From a virus: a stretch of DNA of 64,000 nt. Positions 6,815-14,335 of this stretch are shown here, one piece after another. Within the stretch, counting starts at the first letter, position 1, and the number at the start of each line of letters is the position of its first letter. The notes beneath the pieces were generated by a model, which saw only the letters and a list, made by a program, of their open reading frames with translations, did no database searches and was not told the origin of the DNA. Where the stretch lies: the IMG/VR virus record IMGVR_UViG_3300049434_000028, positions 1 to 64,000 of that record. The stretch is one strand, 5' to 3'. The position numbers and the translations under genes are program-made.

Positions 6815-7318
6815 TTACTTCCGTGCGTCGAAGGTGTGCGTGCGCCCCCCATCCACGACGGTGACCCGGTGACCCTTGCCGAGCTGGCGCGCCTTAGTAG
6901 CCGTGCCGTCGGCACGCGCCGCGGTGGCGCCGCCATGCGAGCTACCGGCCTGGATGAGCGGGTACCCGCAGTCGAAGCAGCGGGCCGCCGCCTCGATACG
7001 CAAGGGCATCCCGTTCTCGGTCCGGCGCTGGGCGAAGAAGTTCCCGCTGCCGCACTCGGGGCACGTCCCCGAGTCCTCCTTGACCTTCTTACTGCCCCCC
7101 GTGGACAGCGCCGCGTTCACCAGGGCCGTCATGACCCCGTCGTCGGCGATCGGCTGGCCGGTGTTGGCGTCGTAGCTCGTTGGCACGCTCTGCGGGGGTG
7201 GGGCCTGCTGCTGCGGGGGCTCCCGGTGCATCCCCGGCATGATCACGGAGGCCTGCTGACGCTGCGTCGGGGCAGAGTTGCCGCCGAGCTTGCGCGCCCA
7301 CCAGTCGCTACCACCCAT
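6815..7318 (-). CDS. Zinc-ribbon protein
   Basis: 167 residues. The N-terminal half is a Pro/Gln-rich disordered region (REPPQQQAPPPQSVP). The centre holds a four-Cys zinc ribbon: GTCPECGSGNFF and ARCFDCGYPLIQ, about 22 residues apart. The C-terminus is basic with Gly turns (GKGHRVTVVDGGRTHTFD). Similar ribbon proteins are common in actinophage replication regions; their job is unknown, with DNA or RNA polymerase contact a guess. The gene sits between polymerase and recA, with its own leader motif at 7333-7339. Confidence 0.75.
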   Translation of the reverse strand: MGGSDWWARKLGGNSAPTQRQQASVIMPGMHREPPQQQAPPPQSVPTSYDANTGQPIADDGVMTALVNAALSTGGSKKVKEDSGTCPECGSGNFFAQRRTENGMPLRIEAAARCFDCGYPLIQAGSSHGGATAARADGTATKARQLGKGHRVTVVDGGRTHTFDARK

Positions 7319-7332
7319 GTCGTGTTCCCACC

Positions 7333-7339
7333 TGGTCCG
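7333..7339 (-). promoter_or_regulatory. Leader motif CGGACCA
   Basis: TTACACGGACCAGGTGGGAACACGAC-ATG ahead of the zinc-ribbon gene, in a 34-base gap that has no room for a promoter. Confidence 0.6.
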
Positions 7340-7352
7340 TGTAATGCCCGGT

Positions 7353-9296
7353 CTAACCCTTAGCCTCGCTCCACCGCTGCACCACCTTGATGTCCGCCTC
7401 CAACGGCACCGGATGGATCAACTTCGCAATCTCCCAGCCGGTCATTGCCTCTTTGACGACATCAACCCCCTCCTTGATGAGGTCGTCCCTCACCGAGGTG
7501 ACCAGCTCGTCGTGAACCGTGAAGTTCATGACCATTCCCGGCCGCAATAGTGCATCCTCGCGCACGATGGCCAATTTCATCAAGTCCGCCGCCGAACCCT
7601 GAATCACTGCATTGACAGCCTGGCGCTCGGCGGCCATCCTCCTACCGAAACTGGAGCTGTTGATGTCCGGCAGCCGCCGCTTGCGGCCGAGCAACGTCTG
7701 CACGTATGCCGGACGGCGGCTGCGGCACCTCCGCACCACCGAGTCGCAGAACGCATACATGCCCGGCAGCATCTTTCGATGCGCACGCAGGAACTCCTCC
7801 GCGTGCTTCACGGTGACCCCGGACATGGACGCCACCTTCTCCACGCCAGCCCCGTAGGCCACGGCGAAGTTGGTGTTCTTCGAGACCGTGCGCTCGACCT
7901 TGGTGACGTCGTCCATGGACTTCTGGAGCAGCAACGAGGCGACGTACTGGTGGAAGTCCAGGCCCTCCTCGAACGCCGCCACGAGCCGCTTATCGCCGGA
8001 GTAGTAGGCCAGGATGCGGTACTCAACCTGGCTCCAGTCGGCCACGATCAGGGAGTGGCCAGGCTCGGCCACGAACAGCCCACGGATCCGCTGGCCCAGC
8101 TCTGTGTCCGGCCGCGGGATGTTCTGCACGTTGGGCTCGGAGCTGCTCATGCGCCCGGTGACCGCGCCGGTCTGCTTGAAGTTCGTGTGAATCCTGCCCG
8201 TGTCCGGGTTGTACGGCGGGGCATTGTTCCTGCTCTTGTCGGTCTTCTTGCGCTCGTTGTTGCCCAGGTAGCTCTTCACGTACGTGCTGGAGATCTTGTT
8301 GACCTCCTGGTACTCCATGAAGGTGTCGATCAGCGGATTCCCGATGTGGTGCTCCAACGCCTCCTTGTCGCAGCTCGGCGCACCGGTACCGGTGAACTTC
8401 TTCGGCCGGAGGCCCTGGCCACCGTCCCGCTTCTTGCCGTAGAAAACCTCGACCTTCTGCGGGTTGCTGTTGAAGTTCCACTGGCGGCCGACGACGCGGT
8501 AGAGGCGGCCGGTGATCTCGGTGAGCTGCTCGTCCAGGTCACGGTCCAGCTCACGCAGCGCGTCGATGTCGACGAGCGGCGAGCCCGCGGCCTCCATGCG
8601 GCACAGCGCGCCGAGCAAGTCCATCTCCAGCTCGAAGAGCTGCCAGAGCCCGCCACGGTGGAGCTGCGGCACGTACTTGTTCTTCAGCAGGTGCGTGTAC
8701 TTGGCGTCCAGGAAGCCGTAGTTGGCCGCGACCTTGAACGGGTACCTCTCAACCTCCTTGCCGACGCTCTTGTCGTACACGAAGCCGAAGTCCCGCTTCA
8801 CGACGTCGCCGAGCCGGTAGGTGTGGAAGTTCTCGTTGCACAAGTACGCCGCGACCATCGTGTCCCCGTACGGCGGGAGCGGGAAGTCGCCGTCGTAGTA
8901 CTTGGCGACGCTCTCCAGGTCGAACTTCAGGTTGTGGCCCCAGAGCCGCTGGTCCTCATCGCGCTCGAAGAACAACGGTTCCAGGATCTCGAACACGTCG
9001 CCGGGGTAGAGCTGCTCCGGCGCGGCATTGTAGAGCGGGATCTTAAACATCCGCGTCTTGCCGTCCTGGCCGACGCGTGGTTCCTTGCCGATGCCGATCT
9101 GACGCCCAATCGGATGCCCGAACGGAATGACATCCGCGCGTCCCTGCGCAGCCAGGCTGAGCCAGAACACCTGGTTGCGCCGGGGGTCCAGCCGGTACTC
9201 GCCCTTGGTCTCGGTGTCGTAGGTGATGTCCGGCTGGTCCAGGTAGAACTTGACGGCCTCGCGCAGCGTGCGCTTGTCCAGGATCGGCTTGGTCAC
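7353..9296 (-). CDS. Family A DNA polymerase (Pol I type) with 3'-5' exonuclease
   Basis: 647 residues from GTG 9296 (GTGA overlap with the previous gene). N-terminal DEDD exonuclease: DITYDTETKGEYR (D-x-E), WGHNLKFDLESVAKY and DTMVAAYLCNEN. Polymerase motifs: A, VADWSQVEYRILAYYSGD; B, VSKNTNFAVAYGAGVEK; C, FTVHDELV near the C-terminus. There is no 5'-3' exonuclease domain, so length fits replicative phage Pol I enzymes. It is the likely replicative polymerase with the DnaB-type helicase and primase encoded on the other strand. Confidence 0.95.
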   Translation of the reverse strand: MTKPILDKRTLREAVKFYLDQPDITYDTETKGEYRLDPRRNQVFWLSLAAQGRADVIPFGHPIGRQIGIGKEPRVGQDGKTRMFKIPLYNAAPEQLYPGDVFEILEPLFFERDEDQRLWGHNLKFDLESVAKYYDGDFPLPPYGDTMVAAYLCNENFHTYRLGDVVKRDFGFVYDKSVGKEVERYPFKVAANYGFLDAKYTHLLKNKYVPQLHRGGLWQLFELEMDLLGALCRMEAAGSPLVDIDALRELDRDLDEQLTEITGRLYRVVGRQWNFNSNPQKVEVFYGKKRDGGQGLRPKKFTGTGAPSCDKEALEHHIGNPLIDTFMEYQEVNKISSTYVKSYLGNNERKKTDKSRNNAPPYNPDTGRIHTNFKQTGAVTGRMSSSEPNVQNIPRPDTELGQRIRGLFVAEPGHSLIVADWSQVEYRILAYYSGDKRLVAAFEEGLDFHQYVASLLLQKSMDDVTKVERTVSKNTNFAVAYGAGVEKVASMSGVTVKHAEEFLRAHRKMLPGMYAFCDSVVRRCRSRRPAYVQTLLGRKRRLPDINSSSFGRRMAAERQAVNAVIQGSAADLMKLAIVREDALLRPGMVMNFTVHDELVTSVRDDLIKEGVDVVKEAMTGWEIAKLIHPVPLEADIKVVQRWSEAKG

Positions 9297-9616
9297 AGAC
9301 TGAGCCCAAGCTGCACCTGGGCCGTGACCACAATGACCTCCACGCTGTGCTGGCCGAACGGGGTGTCCAGGACGACGCGGTGCATGACTAGCGCCTCGCC
9401 TTCGGCCAGCTCTGATGTCGTCGGCTCGTTGTCGTCCGCCTCGGCGGTGCTGATGAAGATCGGACCGACCGGCATGTGCCCGCCCATGTGCGCGCGGCGC
9501 AGGCACTCGTCCCAGACCATCTGCTCGAACTCCGGGTGCAGGAGAAGCTGCTTGGCCGCGCGGAACCGCAACGTGAATGTTCCGTTCTCGACGATCTCCT
9601 CGTACTGAGGGTCCAT
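9293..9616 (-). CDS. Hypothetical protein, 107 aa
   Basis: ATG 9616 is preferred over upstream in-frame starts because a GGAG lies 6 bases ahead of it. The product has a beta-rich pattern (NGTFTLRFRAAKQLL, VGPIFISTAEAD, ALVMHRVVLDT, SVEVIVVTAQVQLGLS) and no Cys. It ends in a GTGA overlap with the DNA polymerase, so the two are probably translated together. A polymerase-associated role is inferred only from this coupling. Confidence 0.65.
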   Translation of the reverse strand: MDPQYEEIVENGTFTLRFRAAKQLLLHPEFEQMVWDECLRRAHMGGHMPVGPIFISTAEADDNEPTTSELAEGEALVMHRVVLDTPFGQHSVEVIVVTAQVQLGLSL

Positions 9617-9699
9617 CTGACGCTCCATCATGGAGTCCGCGGACAGCAGGGACCTTCGGCGTAGGGTCACCTGCTGCCCGCGGGGTCTTGGGGGACTAC

Positions 9700-10698
9700 T
9701 TAATCGTCGTCATCCATGGCTGTGCGTGCAACGGCGTTCAGCTCCGCACGCGGCACGTACCGCACGTACTTGTCCTCGGTCACCATCTTGGAGTCGAACG
9801 CGTCCAGCTCGTGGTCCTTGAGCGGGGGGATCCCCCACTCCTCCTTCAGGTCACGCGTGCGCACTACGTCGATGTCGTAGGTGGTCGCGCCCTTGCCACC
9901 CTTCGGCTTGGTCTTGGAAACCGCGTAGTACTCCTTGCTCAGCGGGCCAGTCTTGGCGGCGGCCTTCTTCTCCAGGATCTGCGCGATACCCGGACCGCAC
10001 GCCCACACGAAGAGCTGGGGGTCGGCGTCCTCCTCCAGCAGCAACACGTTGAACGCACCCACCGCCCGCGGAGAGTCGCCCAGCTTGTCGCACAGCGGGC
10101 ACTTGGACTCCAGGCAGGTGTAGCTACGCAACCCCTTGGGCGTCATGATCCAGTGCTGCCCGAAACTCGCGAACGGCTCGTCGTCCAGGAACTTGATCAG
10201 GATCTGGTCGTCGTCCGGCACCTTGAGGTCATTGCTGAAGCTGCCCATGGTCTTTCGCTTCTTGTTGTACGTGTTCCAACCGGCCGAGGACTTCCGCTTG
10301 CGGGGCTCGTCGTCCTCGTCGTCCTCGTCTTCATCCTCGTCGTCTTCGTCATCCTCGTCGTCGTCCCGTGCACGGCGAGCCGGGCGCTTGGGCTCTGCAC
10401 GACCCCGAGAGCGGCTACGTGCCGGGGGCTCGTCCTCTTCGTCATCCTCGTCTTCATCGTCCTCGTCGGCGGCGGCACGGCCGCGACGGCGAGGGGGGTC
10501 CTCGTCCTCGTCGTCGTCCTTGGCGCGAGCACGCCGGGAGGACGCAGGAGCGGGCTCCGCGTCGCGCTCACGACGTCGCCGGGCCCGCGGGGTCTCCTCC
10601 TCGTCGTCGTCATCGTCCTCGACCGCTGGCTTGCGGTAACGGTCGGCGCTGGGTGCCGGACGATCGTCGCGGCTGCGGCGACGTGCGGGGGATGCCAT
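9700..10698 (-). CDS. Putative ssDNA-binding protein with long charged N-terminal region
   Basis: 332 residues from ATG 10698 with GAGGAGAA upstream. Residues about 1-155 are a disordered alternation of Asp/Glu runs and Arg-rich blocks. The folded part starts near 160 (GWNTYNKKRKTMGSFSNDLK), has a CLESKCPLCDKLGD Cys cluster, strand-rich segments (AFNVLLLEEDADPQLFVWAC, KEYYAVSKTKP) and ends in an acidic tail (MDDDD), like SSB/gp32-type proteins that use an acidic C-terminus for partner binding. Fold and position beside polymerase support the call; the sequence is too divergent for certainty. Confidence 0.6.
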   Translation of the reverse strand: MASPARRRSRDDRPAPSADRYRKPAVEDDDDDEEETPRARRRRERDAEPAPASSRRARAKDDDEDEDPPRRRGRAAADEDDEDEDDEEDEPPARSRSRGRAEPKRPARRARDDDEDDEDDEDEDEDDEDDEPRKRKSSAGWNTYNKKRKTMGSFSNDLKVPDDDQILIKFLDDEPFASFGQHWIMTPKGLRSYTCLESKCPLCDKLGDSPRAVGAFNVLLLEEDADPQLFVWACGPGIAQILEKKAAAKTGPLSKEYYAVSKTKPKGGKGATTYDIDVVRTRDLKEEWGIPPLKDHELDAFDSKMVTEDKYVRYVPRAELNAVARTAMDDDD

Positions 10699-10955
10699 CA
10701 AGTTCTCCTCTTCCTGGTCCGTGAACGATGCTCCGTGAAGCTGTCCAACAGGACCGTCTGGTCTGCGGTGGTCAACTCGCGTGCTTCCTTGATCTCTCCG
10801 GCGAGCTGGCGGTCCAGGATCTCCATCACCTTGTCAGTGAGTTCCTGCACCAACTCGTCCACCGGGATGTCGTGCGCCTCCTCATCGGTGTACCCGAGGT
10901 CGCCGTGCTCCAGGGTGACCGTGCACCCGAACTGGAAGTGCTCATATTGGGACAT
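10698..10955 (-). CDS. Hypothetical protein, 85 aa
   Basis: ATG 10955 (MSQYEHFQFG) with AAGGTG upstream. One N-terminal beta hairpin (FQFGCTVTLEHGDLGYTDEE) and two amphipathic helices (VDELVQELTDKVMEILDRQLAGEIKEA), ending in basic residues. It overlaps the start of the ssDNA-binding-like gene in a TGATG, which suggests coupled translation. No family recognised. Confidence 0.65.
   Translation of the reverse strand: MSQYEHFQFGCTVTLEHGDLGYTDEEAHDIPVDELVQELTDKVMEILDRQLAGEIKEARELTTADQTVLLDSFTEHRSRTRKRRT
10715..10721 (-). promoter_or_regulatory. Leader motif CGGACCA
   Basis: TTCACGGACCAGGAAGAGGAGAACTTG-ATG ahead of the ssDNA-binding-like gene. The motif lies inside the C-terminal codons of the upstream 85-aa gene. 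Confidence 0.55.
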
Positions 10956-10980
10956 ATTCACCTTGAACTGTCGCGTTCGG

Positions 10981-11436
10981 CTAATCCGCAAGGCGCACCC
11001 CCTTCGTCAACAGCGCGGTCACCCAGGTCTTGCTCACGCCGTACATGCGTGCTAGCTCAGCCTTCTGGCCCCGGACCCCGGTGTACGCAGCACGAATCTG
11101 CGCTACCTGCTCGTCCGTCAGCTTGTGCCTACCGTGCGCCTCGTTAGTCAGCCGAGGTACGTAATGGCGCTCCGGGTGCCGCGCCATCATGTCGGCGAAG
11201 TTGTCCGCGTGCGTGCCGAGAAGTAGGTGCGTCGACTCCCGGCAGGGCGGGTTGTCGCAGGTGTGCCGAACAAGCATGCCGTCTGGGACAGGCATCCCGT
11301 TCGCCTCCTCCCAAGCCATGACGTGCGCGCCGCGCACCTTCTTCTGCGCCGGATCCCACTGCTGGCCGTGACCGGTCTTCTTGCTGCAGAACCCGGTCCA
11401 GGGCAGGCATGGAGCGTCGGTGCGGCTGATCCTCAC
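10981..11436 (-). CDS. HNH homing-type endonuclease with C-terminal HTH
   Basis: 151 residues from GTG 11436. The HNH core follows the homing-endonuclease layout: AHVMAWEEANG, PVPDGMLVRHTCDNPPC and STHLLLGTHADNFADM, giving the H-N-H set and the Cys pair. Residues about 110-150 form a helix-turn-helix (LTDEQVAQIRAAYTG, KAELARMYGVSKTWVTALL). Such genes are free-standing mobile elements that cut intron- or gene-lacking alleles; here it may have inserted between the HTH gene and the 85-aa gene, though it is already coupled by a GTGA overlap. It could also have a packaging-linked nicking role. Confidence 0.88.
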   Translation of the reverse strand: MRISRTDAPCLPWTGFCSKKTGHGQQWDPAQKKVRGAHVMAWEEANGMPVPDGMLVRHTCDNPPCRESTHLLLGTHADNFADMMARHPERHYVPRLTNEAHGRHKLTDEQVAQIRAAYTGVRGQKAELARMYGVSKTWVTALLTKGVRLAD

Positions 11437-11903
11437 AGGCGGCCCTCCTTCTTCAACTGGCGGAACAGCTCGGTGACACGCTCACTGAACTGGGTGGCAC
11501 CGACATTTCTGCCGTCGAAGAGGCCCTCCTCCCGCGCGATGCGCCGCATGCCCTCCACCTGCGCCCGCGTCCAGAGCCTCCGGGAGCCCTTGATGGACAC
11601 CGCATTGATGCGAAACCGCGCCTGCGGGATGGTGCCGTACTCGATCCAGCGCCGGATGGTGTTCGACGACCGGCCGAGCGCCTGCGCCACCGCGCCCACG
11701 AAGAAGAACTCGACCAGCTCCCCGTCCACCTTCTGCATGTACGGCGAGGAGTCCCAGCGATCCTCCTCCGGCGGCGCCTCCGCGGCCTTGGCGGCCACTG
11801 CCTTGCGCTTGCGCGTGCTGCCGGGATAGTTGTCCCCCGCCAGCTCCGCGAACGCCGCCTCGACGCTGCTGGCTACTTCACCTCGCGGGGGACGAACGCC
11901 CAC
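11433..11903 (-). CDS. MerR/excisionase-like helix-turn-helix protein
   Basis: 156 residues. GTG 11903 is chosen because a GAGGAGGTGTC Shine-Dalgarno precedes it, giving a 31-base overlap with the upstream gene. After a disordered N-terminus, residues about 60-120 show a winged-helix pattern: FFFVGAVAQALGRSSNTIRRWIEYGTIPQ, then RRLWTRAQVEGMRRIARE. This matches helix-turn-helix proteins of the MerR or excisionase sort. It could regulate the operon or act as a directionality factor for the recombinase at 23797-24612; neither is shown. Confidence 0.75.
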   Translation of the reverse strand: MGVRPPRGEVASSVEAAFAELAGDNYPGSTRKRKAVAAKAAEAPPEEDRWDSSPYMQKVDGELVEFFFVGAVAQALGRSSNTIRRWIEYGTIPQARFRINAVSIKGSRRLWTRAQVEGMRRIAREEGLFDGRNVGATQFSERVTELFRQLKKEGRL

Positions 11904-12415
11904 GACACCTCCTCGGCGAACATGGCGTCGATGTCATCGGCGGTGAGAGTCGGCTCGGGGGAGTCCTTCTCGCTGAAGTACAGCGCCATGATCTTGTCGT
12001 CCGACAGGCGCTCGGTGACGGTGACTACCTCGTCGTAGATACGCGCCTTCTTCAGCACCGCGATCACCAACGGCATCTTGTCGGCGTCGATCGTGATGTC
12101 GACATCCGTGCACGCCTCCAGGACGCCCTTGGCCTCCAGGATCTCGGTGGCCCTGTCAGGATCCAACAACACCTTTGCGCGCCGCTGCCTGCAGACCGCC
12201 GTGAAGCCGCCGATCGGCTCGTCGAACTCCAGCCACAGGGAGCCCTTGTCGTCCGGCTTCCCGGCCCGCTCCAGGATCCCCATCAGCTTCTTCTTCAACT
12301 CGCCGCTGCGCGACTGGATCGTCTTGATCATCGCGCGGTGACCGCCGAACTCCGTCAACAGCGGCGCCAACTCCGCAAGGGGGTCAGCCTTGGAACGCCT
12401 GGCAACGCGGGTCAT
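11873..12415 (-). CDS. Hypothetical protein, first gene of leftward operon, 180 aa
   Basis: ATG 12415. Mixed alpha/beta soluble protein: helical N-terminus (LAELAPLLTEFGGHRAMIKTIQ, ELKKKLMGILERAG), a strand segment (GSLWLEFDEPIGGFTAVCRQRR), then a helix rich in Asp/Lys (VDITIDADKMPLVIAVLKKAR) and an acidic C-terminal third. No catalytic motif. It is the promoter-proximal leftward gene, with two CGGACCA-type motifs in its leader at 12429-12447. Confidence 0.65.
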   Translation of the reverse strand: MTRVARRSKADPLAELAPLLTEFGGHRAMIKTIQSRSGELKKKLMGILERAGKPDDKGSLWLEFDEPIGGFTAVCRQRRAKVLLDPDRATEILEAKGVLEACTDVDITIDADKMPLVIAVLKKARIYDEVVTVTERLSDDKIMALYFSEKDSPEPTLTADDIDAMFAEEVSWAFVPREVK

Positions 12416-12428
12416 CTGGGGTCCTCCG

Positions 12429-12447
12429 TGGTCCGTGCACTGGTCCG
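12429..12447 (-). promoter_or_regulatory. Leader motif CGGACCA, two copies
   Basis: On the minus strand the motif occurs twice 12 bases apart, the nearer copy inside GCACGGACCACGGAGGA, where GGAGGA is the ribosome site of the gene starting at 12415. This is the only leader with a tandem pair. Confidence 0.6.
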
Positions 12448-12589
12448 ATCGGGTTACCTAACCACAGAGCACCGACAGTTTCGATGAGACACGCCAGACC
12501 GATTTCTGCTAGTTGCTCCCGCGGCCGATCAGTGCCAGGGTTGTACGGCACCCTCCCGTCGAGCCCAGAGACACCCGCTCGGCGAAGCA

Positions 12590-12596
12590 CGGACCA
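12590..12596 (+). promoter_or_regulatory. Leader motif CGGACCA, plus strand
   Basis: Within GAAGCACGGACCAGGTCACC, the same CACGGACCAGG string as in the recA leader but on the plus strand and 116 bases ahead of the initiator ATG, farther than the other copies. Confidence 0.45.
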
Positions 12597-12711
12597 GGTC
12601 ACCAGTCGGGGTCAAGATCCCGCCCCGACGAAGTGGGCACCGAACATGGCTGAGGGCCAGCGCGACGAACGCTGACCCTCATGACGCCGTGAAACGAGAC
12701 GAGTGGATTCT

Positions 12712-13656
12712 ATGGCATCACCAACGGGCGAGCGCAACACCATCCTCGTGTCGATCAAGAACGACTACCGGTTCGCCATGGTGCCGGACGCCCTGCTGGT
12801 CGACGGCGTATCCGACCGAGCCGTGCGCCTCTGGGCACTCCTCGCGCGAGCTGCCAGGGCCAATGCGTCCCCGACTCGTGCAGTCCTGGCCGAGAAGCTG
12901 GGTTGCTCTGTGGAGTCCATCGACCGCGCCGTAAAGGAGCTGGAGGCCCGTAGATGGCTGCAGCGCGTCCAACGCGGGCTCAACCGCGCGAACGAATACG
13001 TGCTCGACCCCACCCCCATACATGCGTCTGACGCCCCATCAATCGACTGGACGCCTCACGCGGGAGTCGTCACCCGTGACGACACCGGAGTCGTCACAGG
13101 TGCGGTCTCGGAGTCGTCACCCGTGACGACTCCCTCCTCTATAGAGAGAGGTTTAGAGAGAACTACTGCACCGGCCAAGAACAGGCCGGTGCGGCAACGC
13201 ACGAGCTGGGCCGAGAAGGAACCCGACGACAACGGCGAAGACGGCGGCGTTGCGCCGATCTCCGGCCGGACGAAGTCCAAGCCCCGGCGCAGGATCGGCG
13301 GACCGGACTCGGCCTCCGGCCTGGCGAAGACGTTCGAGGTGCTGGCTCGGGAGAGGTTCACCCGCAAGCAGCTCGCATTCGCGCAGTTCAACCAGGACGG
13401 CACGACCGGCGCGATCAACGCCTGGCTAGACGACGGCGTCTCCCCGGACACCGTGCGTGCAATGATCAAGGTGTTCCTGACCGAGCCGTTCCCCGAACGT
13501 GCACCGCTCTGGAAGACGTTCCTGGCCGCACGACACCGCCTCGCCGATCAGGCCCTGCAGGTCTCCAACGCTCAGCGCGACCCCGTGGAACGCTACAAGC
13601 GCAAGCCGACACCATCTGGATCACTGGACTACCGGGAGCGATTCCGCAATGGATGA
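12712..13656 (+). CDS. Winged-helix replication initiator-like protein
   Basis: 314 residues from ATG 12712; a GTG at 12703 in frame is an alternative. Residues about 10-105 form a winged-helix/DnaD-like DNA-binding domain: MVPDALLVDGVSDRAVRLWALLARAARA, PTRAVLAEKLGCSVESIDRAVKELEARRWLQRV. A disordered Thr/Ser/Arg linker follows, encoded by the iteron-like DNA at 13063-13133. The C-terminal third (ARERFTRKQLAFAQFNQDGTT, DTVRAMIKVFLTE) is helical and probably contacts the helicase loader. The next gene is a DnaC-like ATPase, so the pair mirrors lambda O and P. The iterons inside the gene support an initiator role. Confidence 0.75.
   Translation: MASPTGERNTILVSIKNDYRFAMVPDALLVDGVSDRAVRLWALLARAARANASPTRAVLAEKLGCSVESIDRAVKELEARRWLQRVQRGLNRANEYVLDPTPIHASDAPSIDWTPHAGVVTRDDTGVVTGAVSESSPVTTPSSIERGLERTTAPAKNRPVRQRTSWAEKEPDDNGEDGGVAPISGRTKSKPRRRIGGPDSASGLAKTFEVLARERFTRKQLAFAQFNQDGTTGAINAWLDDGVSPDTVRAMIKVFLTEPFPERAPLWKTFLAARHRLADQALQVSNAQRDPVERYKRKPTPSGSLDYRERFRNG
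13063..13133 (+). repeat. Three iterons, candidate origin core
   Basis: Tandem copies begin at 13063, 13087 and 13110 (24- and 23-base steps), each starting GGAGTCGTCAC. The first and third contain the dyad GTCGTCAC-CC-GTGACGAC; in the third the arms extend to 11 bases (GGAGTCGTCAC / GTGACGACTCC). The middle copy has lost its right arm. They lie inside the initiator gene, as in the lambda origin. Confidence 0.75.
13134..13192 (+). other. A/T-enriched stretch and hairpin next to iterons
   Basis: Right after the iterons comes the locally A/T-rich CTATAGAGAGAGGTTTAGAG segment (about 13138-13166), a plausible unwinding element, then a perfect 9-bp hairpin (GCACCGGCC, 7-base loop, GGCCGGTGC) at 13168-13192. 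Together they complete an origin-like layout. Confidence 0.6.
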
Positions 13657-14335
13657 GTCGTACAACCTCACGGACTACGAACGGGCGCTGATCCGTGCCG
13701 AGGCTCGCTGGCCGCGTGCGAAGCGGCTGGAGCACACTGGCATCCCGCGCCGGTTCTGGGACAAGACCTGGGACGACTACGAGAAGCTCCCCGAGACTGC
13801 ACGTATGCGCGCAGCGCTGATCGCGTACACGGACGGATTCATGGACAGCGATCCGCGCATGCATGGCGGACGCGGGTTCCTGCTGCAGGGTGTCCCCGGC
13901 CTCGGCAAGACGCTGGCTGCAGCAATCGTCGGCGTGACACTGTCCGACCAAGGCTTCCTGGTCCGGTTCACCACGATGGCCGGGTACATGGATCTCGTCA
14001 CCCGCCAGTTCACCCTGCAGCAATCGTGGGCGAAGTACGAGAACATCGACGCCCACGAGGAGTGGATGACCAACGACGACGCGCTGCGCGTCATGCGCAA
14101 GACCGCGCACCTGCTGATCATCGACGACGTCGGCAAGGAGCATCACACCGCCAGCAAGTTCGCCGTCGACTCCTTCGACTCCCTGGTGCGGCACCGCTAC
14201 GACCTCGGTCGTCCCGTCGCGATGACCACCAACGTCGCGCCCGACGACTGGCTGTTCAAGTACTCCGAGGCGATGGAGTCGTTCATCAAAGAGTCCTGCT
14301 ACGTCTACGAGGCCGAGAACACCGATGGCGACTGA
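13649..14335 (+). CDS. DnaC-like AAA+ helicase loader
   Basis: 228 residues from ATG 13649, overlapping the initiator stop by 8 bases. The N-terminal 70 residues include a helicase-interaction-like segment (PRRFWDKTWDDYEKLP). Walker A is LLQGVPGLGKTLAAAI near residue 78, Walker B is AHLLIIDDVGKE near residue 155 and sensor 1 is RPVAMTTNVAPDDW. Length and order fit DnaC/IstB-type loaders that place the DnaB-type helicase on origin DNA, here encoded at 16461-17747. Coupling with the initiator is consistent with an initiator-loader pair. Confidence 0.88.
   Translation: MDESYNLTDYERALIRAEARWPRAKRLEHTGIPRRFWDKTWDDYEKLPETARMRAALIAYTDGFMDSDPRMHGGRGFLLQGVPGLGKTLAAAIVGVTLSDQGFLVRFTTMAGYMDLVTRQFTLQQSWAKYENIDAHEEWMTNDDALRVMRKTAHLLIIDDVGKEHHTASKFAVDSFDSLVRHRYDLGRPVAMTTNVAPDDWLFKYSEAMESFIKESCYVYEAENTDGD

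Larger units (their letters stand above)
12416..12711. promoter_or_regulatory. Divergent control region between leftward and rightward operons
   Basis: A 296-base gene-free stretch between the divergent 180-aa gene and the initiator gene. It holds leader motifs in both orientations (minus at 12429-12435 and 12441-12447, plus at 12590-12596), so transcripts probably leave in both directions. The minus side has a TAGGTA-like -10 near 12455, but no convincing -35. A 9-codon plus-strand reading frame (12646-12675) has no good ribosome site. Repressor operators were not recognised. Confidence 0.6.

Noticed and set aside
7779-9608. 609-codon plus-strand frame
   Set aside because: Antisense to the DNA polymerase, whose motifs A, B and C are intact.
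10136-10639. Ser-rich plus-strand frame
   Set aside because: Produced by the complement of the Asp/Glu codon runs in the SSB-like gene.
12646-12675. Nine-codon reading frame as a leader peptide
   Set aside because: ATG has no Shine-Dalgarno sequence and no attenuator-like hairpins follow.
13063-13133. Iterons as CRISPR-like repeats
   Set aside because: Repeats are adjacent with no unique spacers and lie inside a protein-coding frame.
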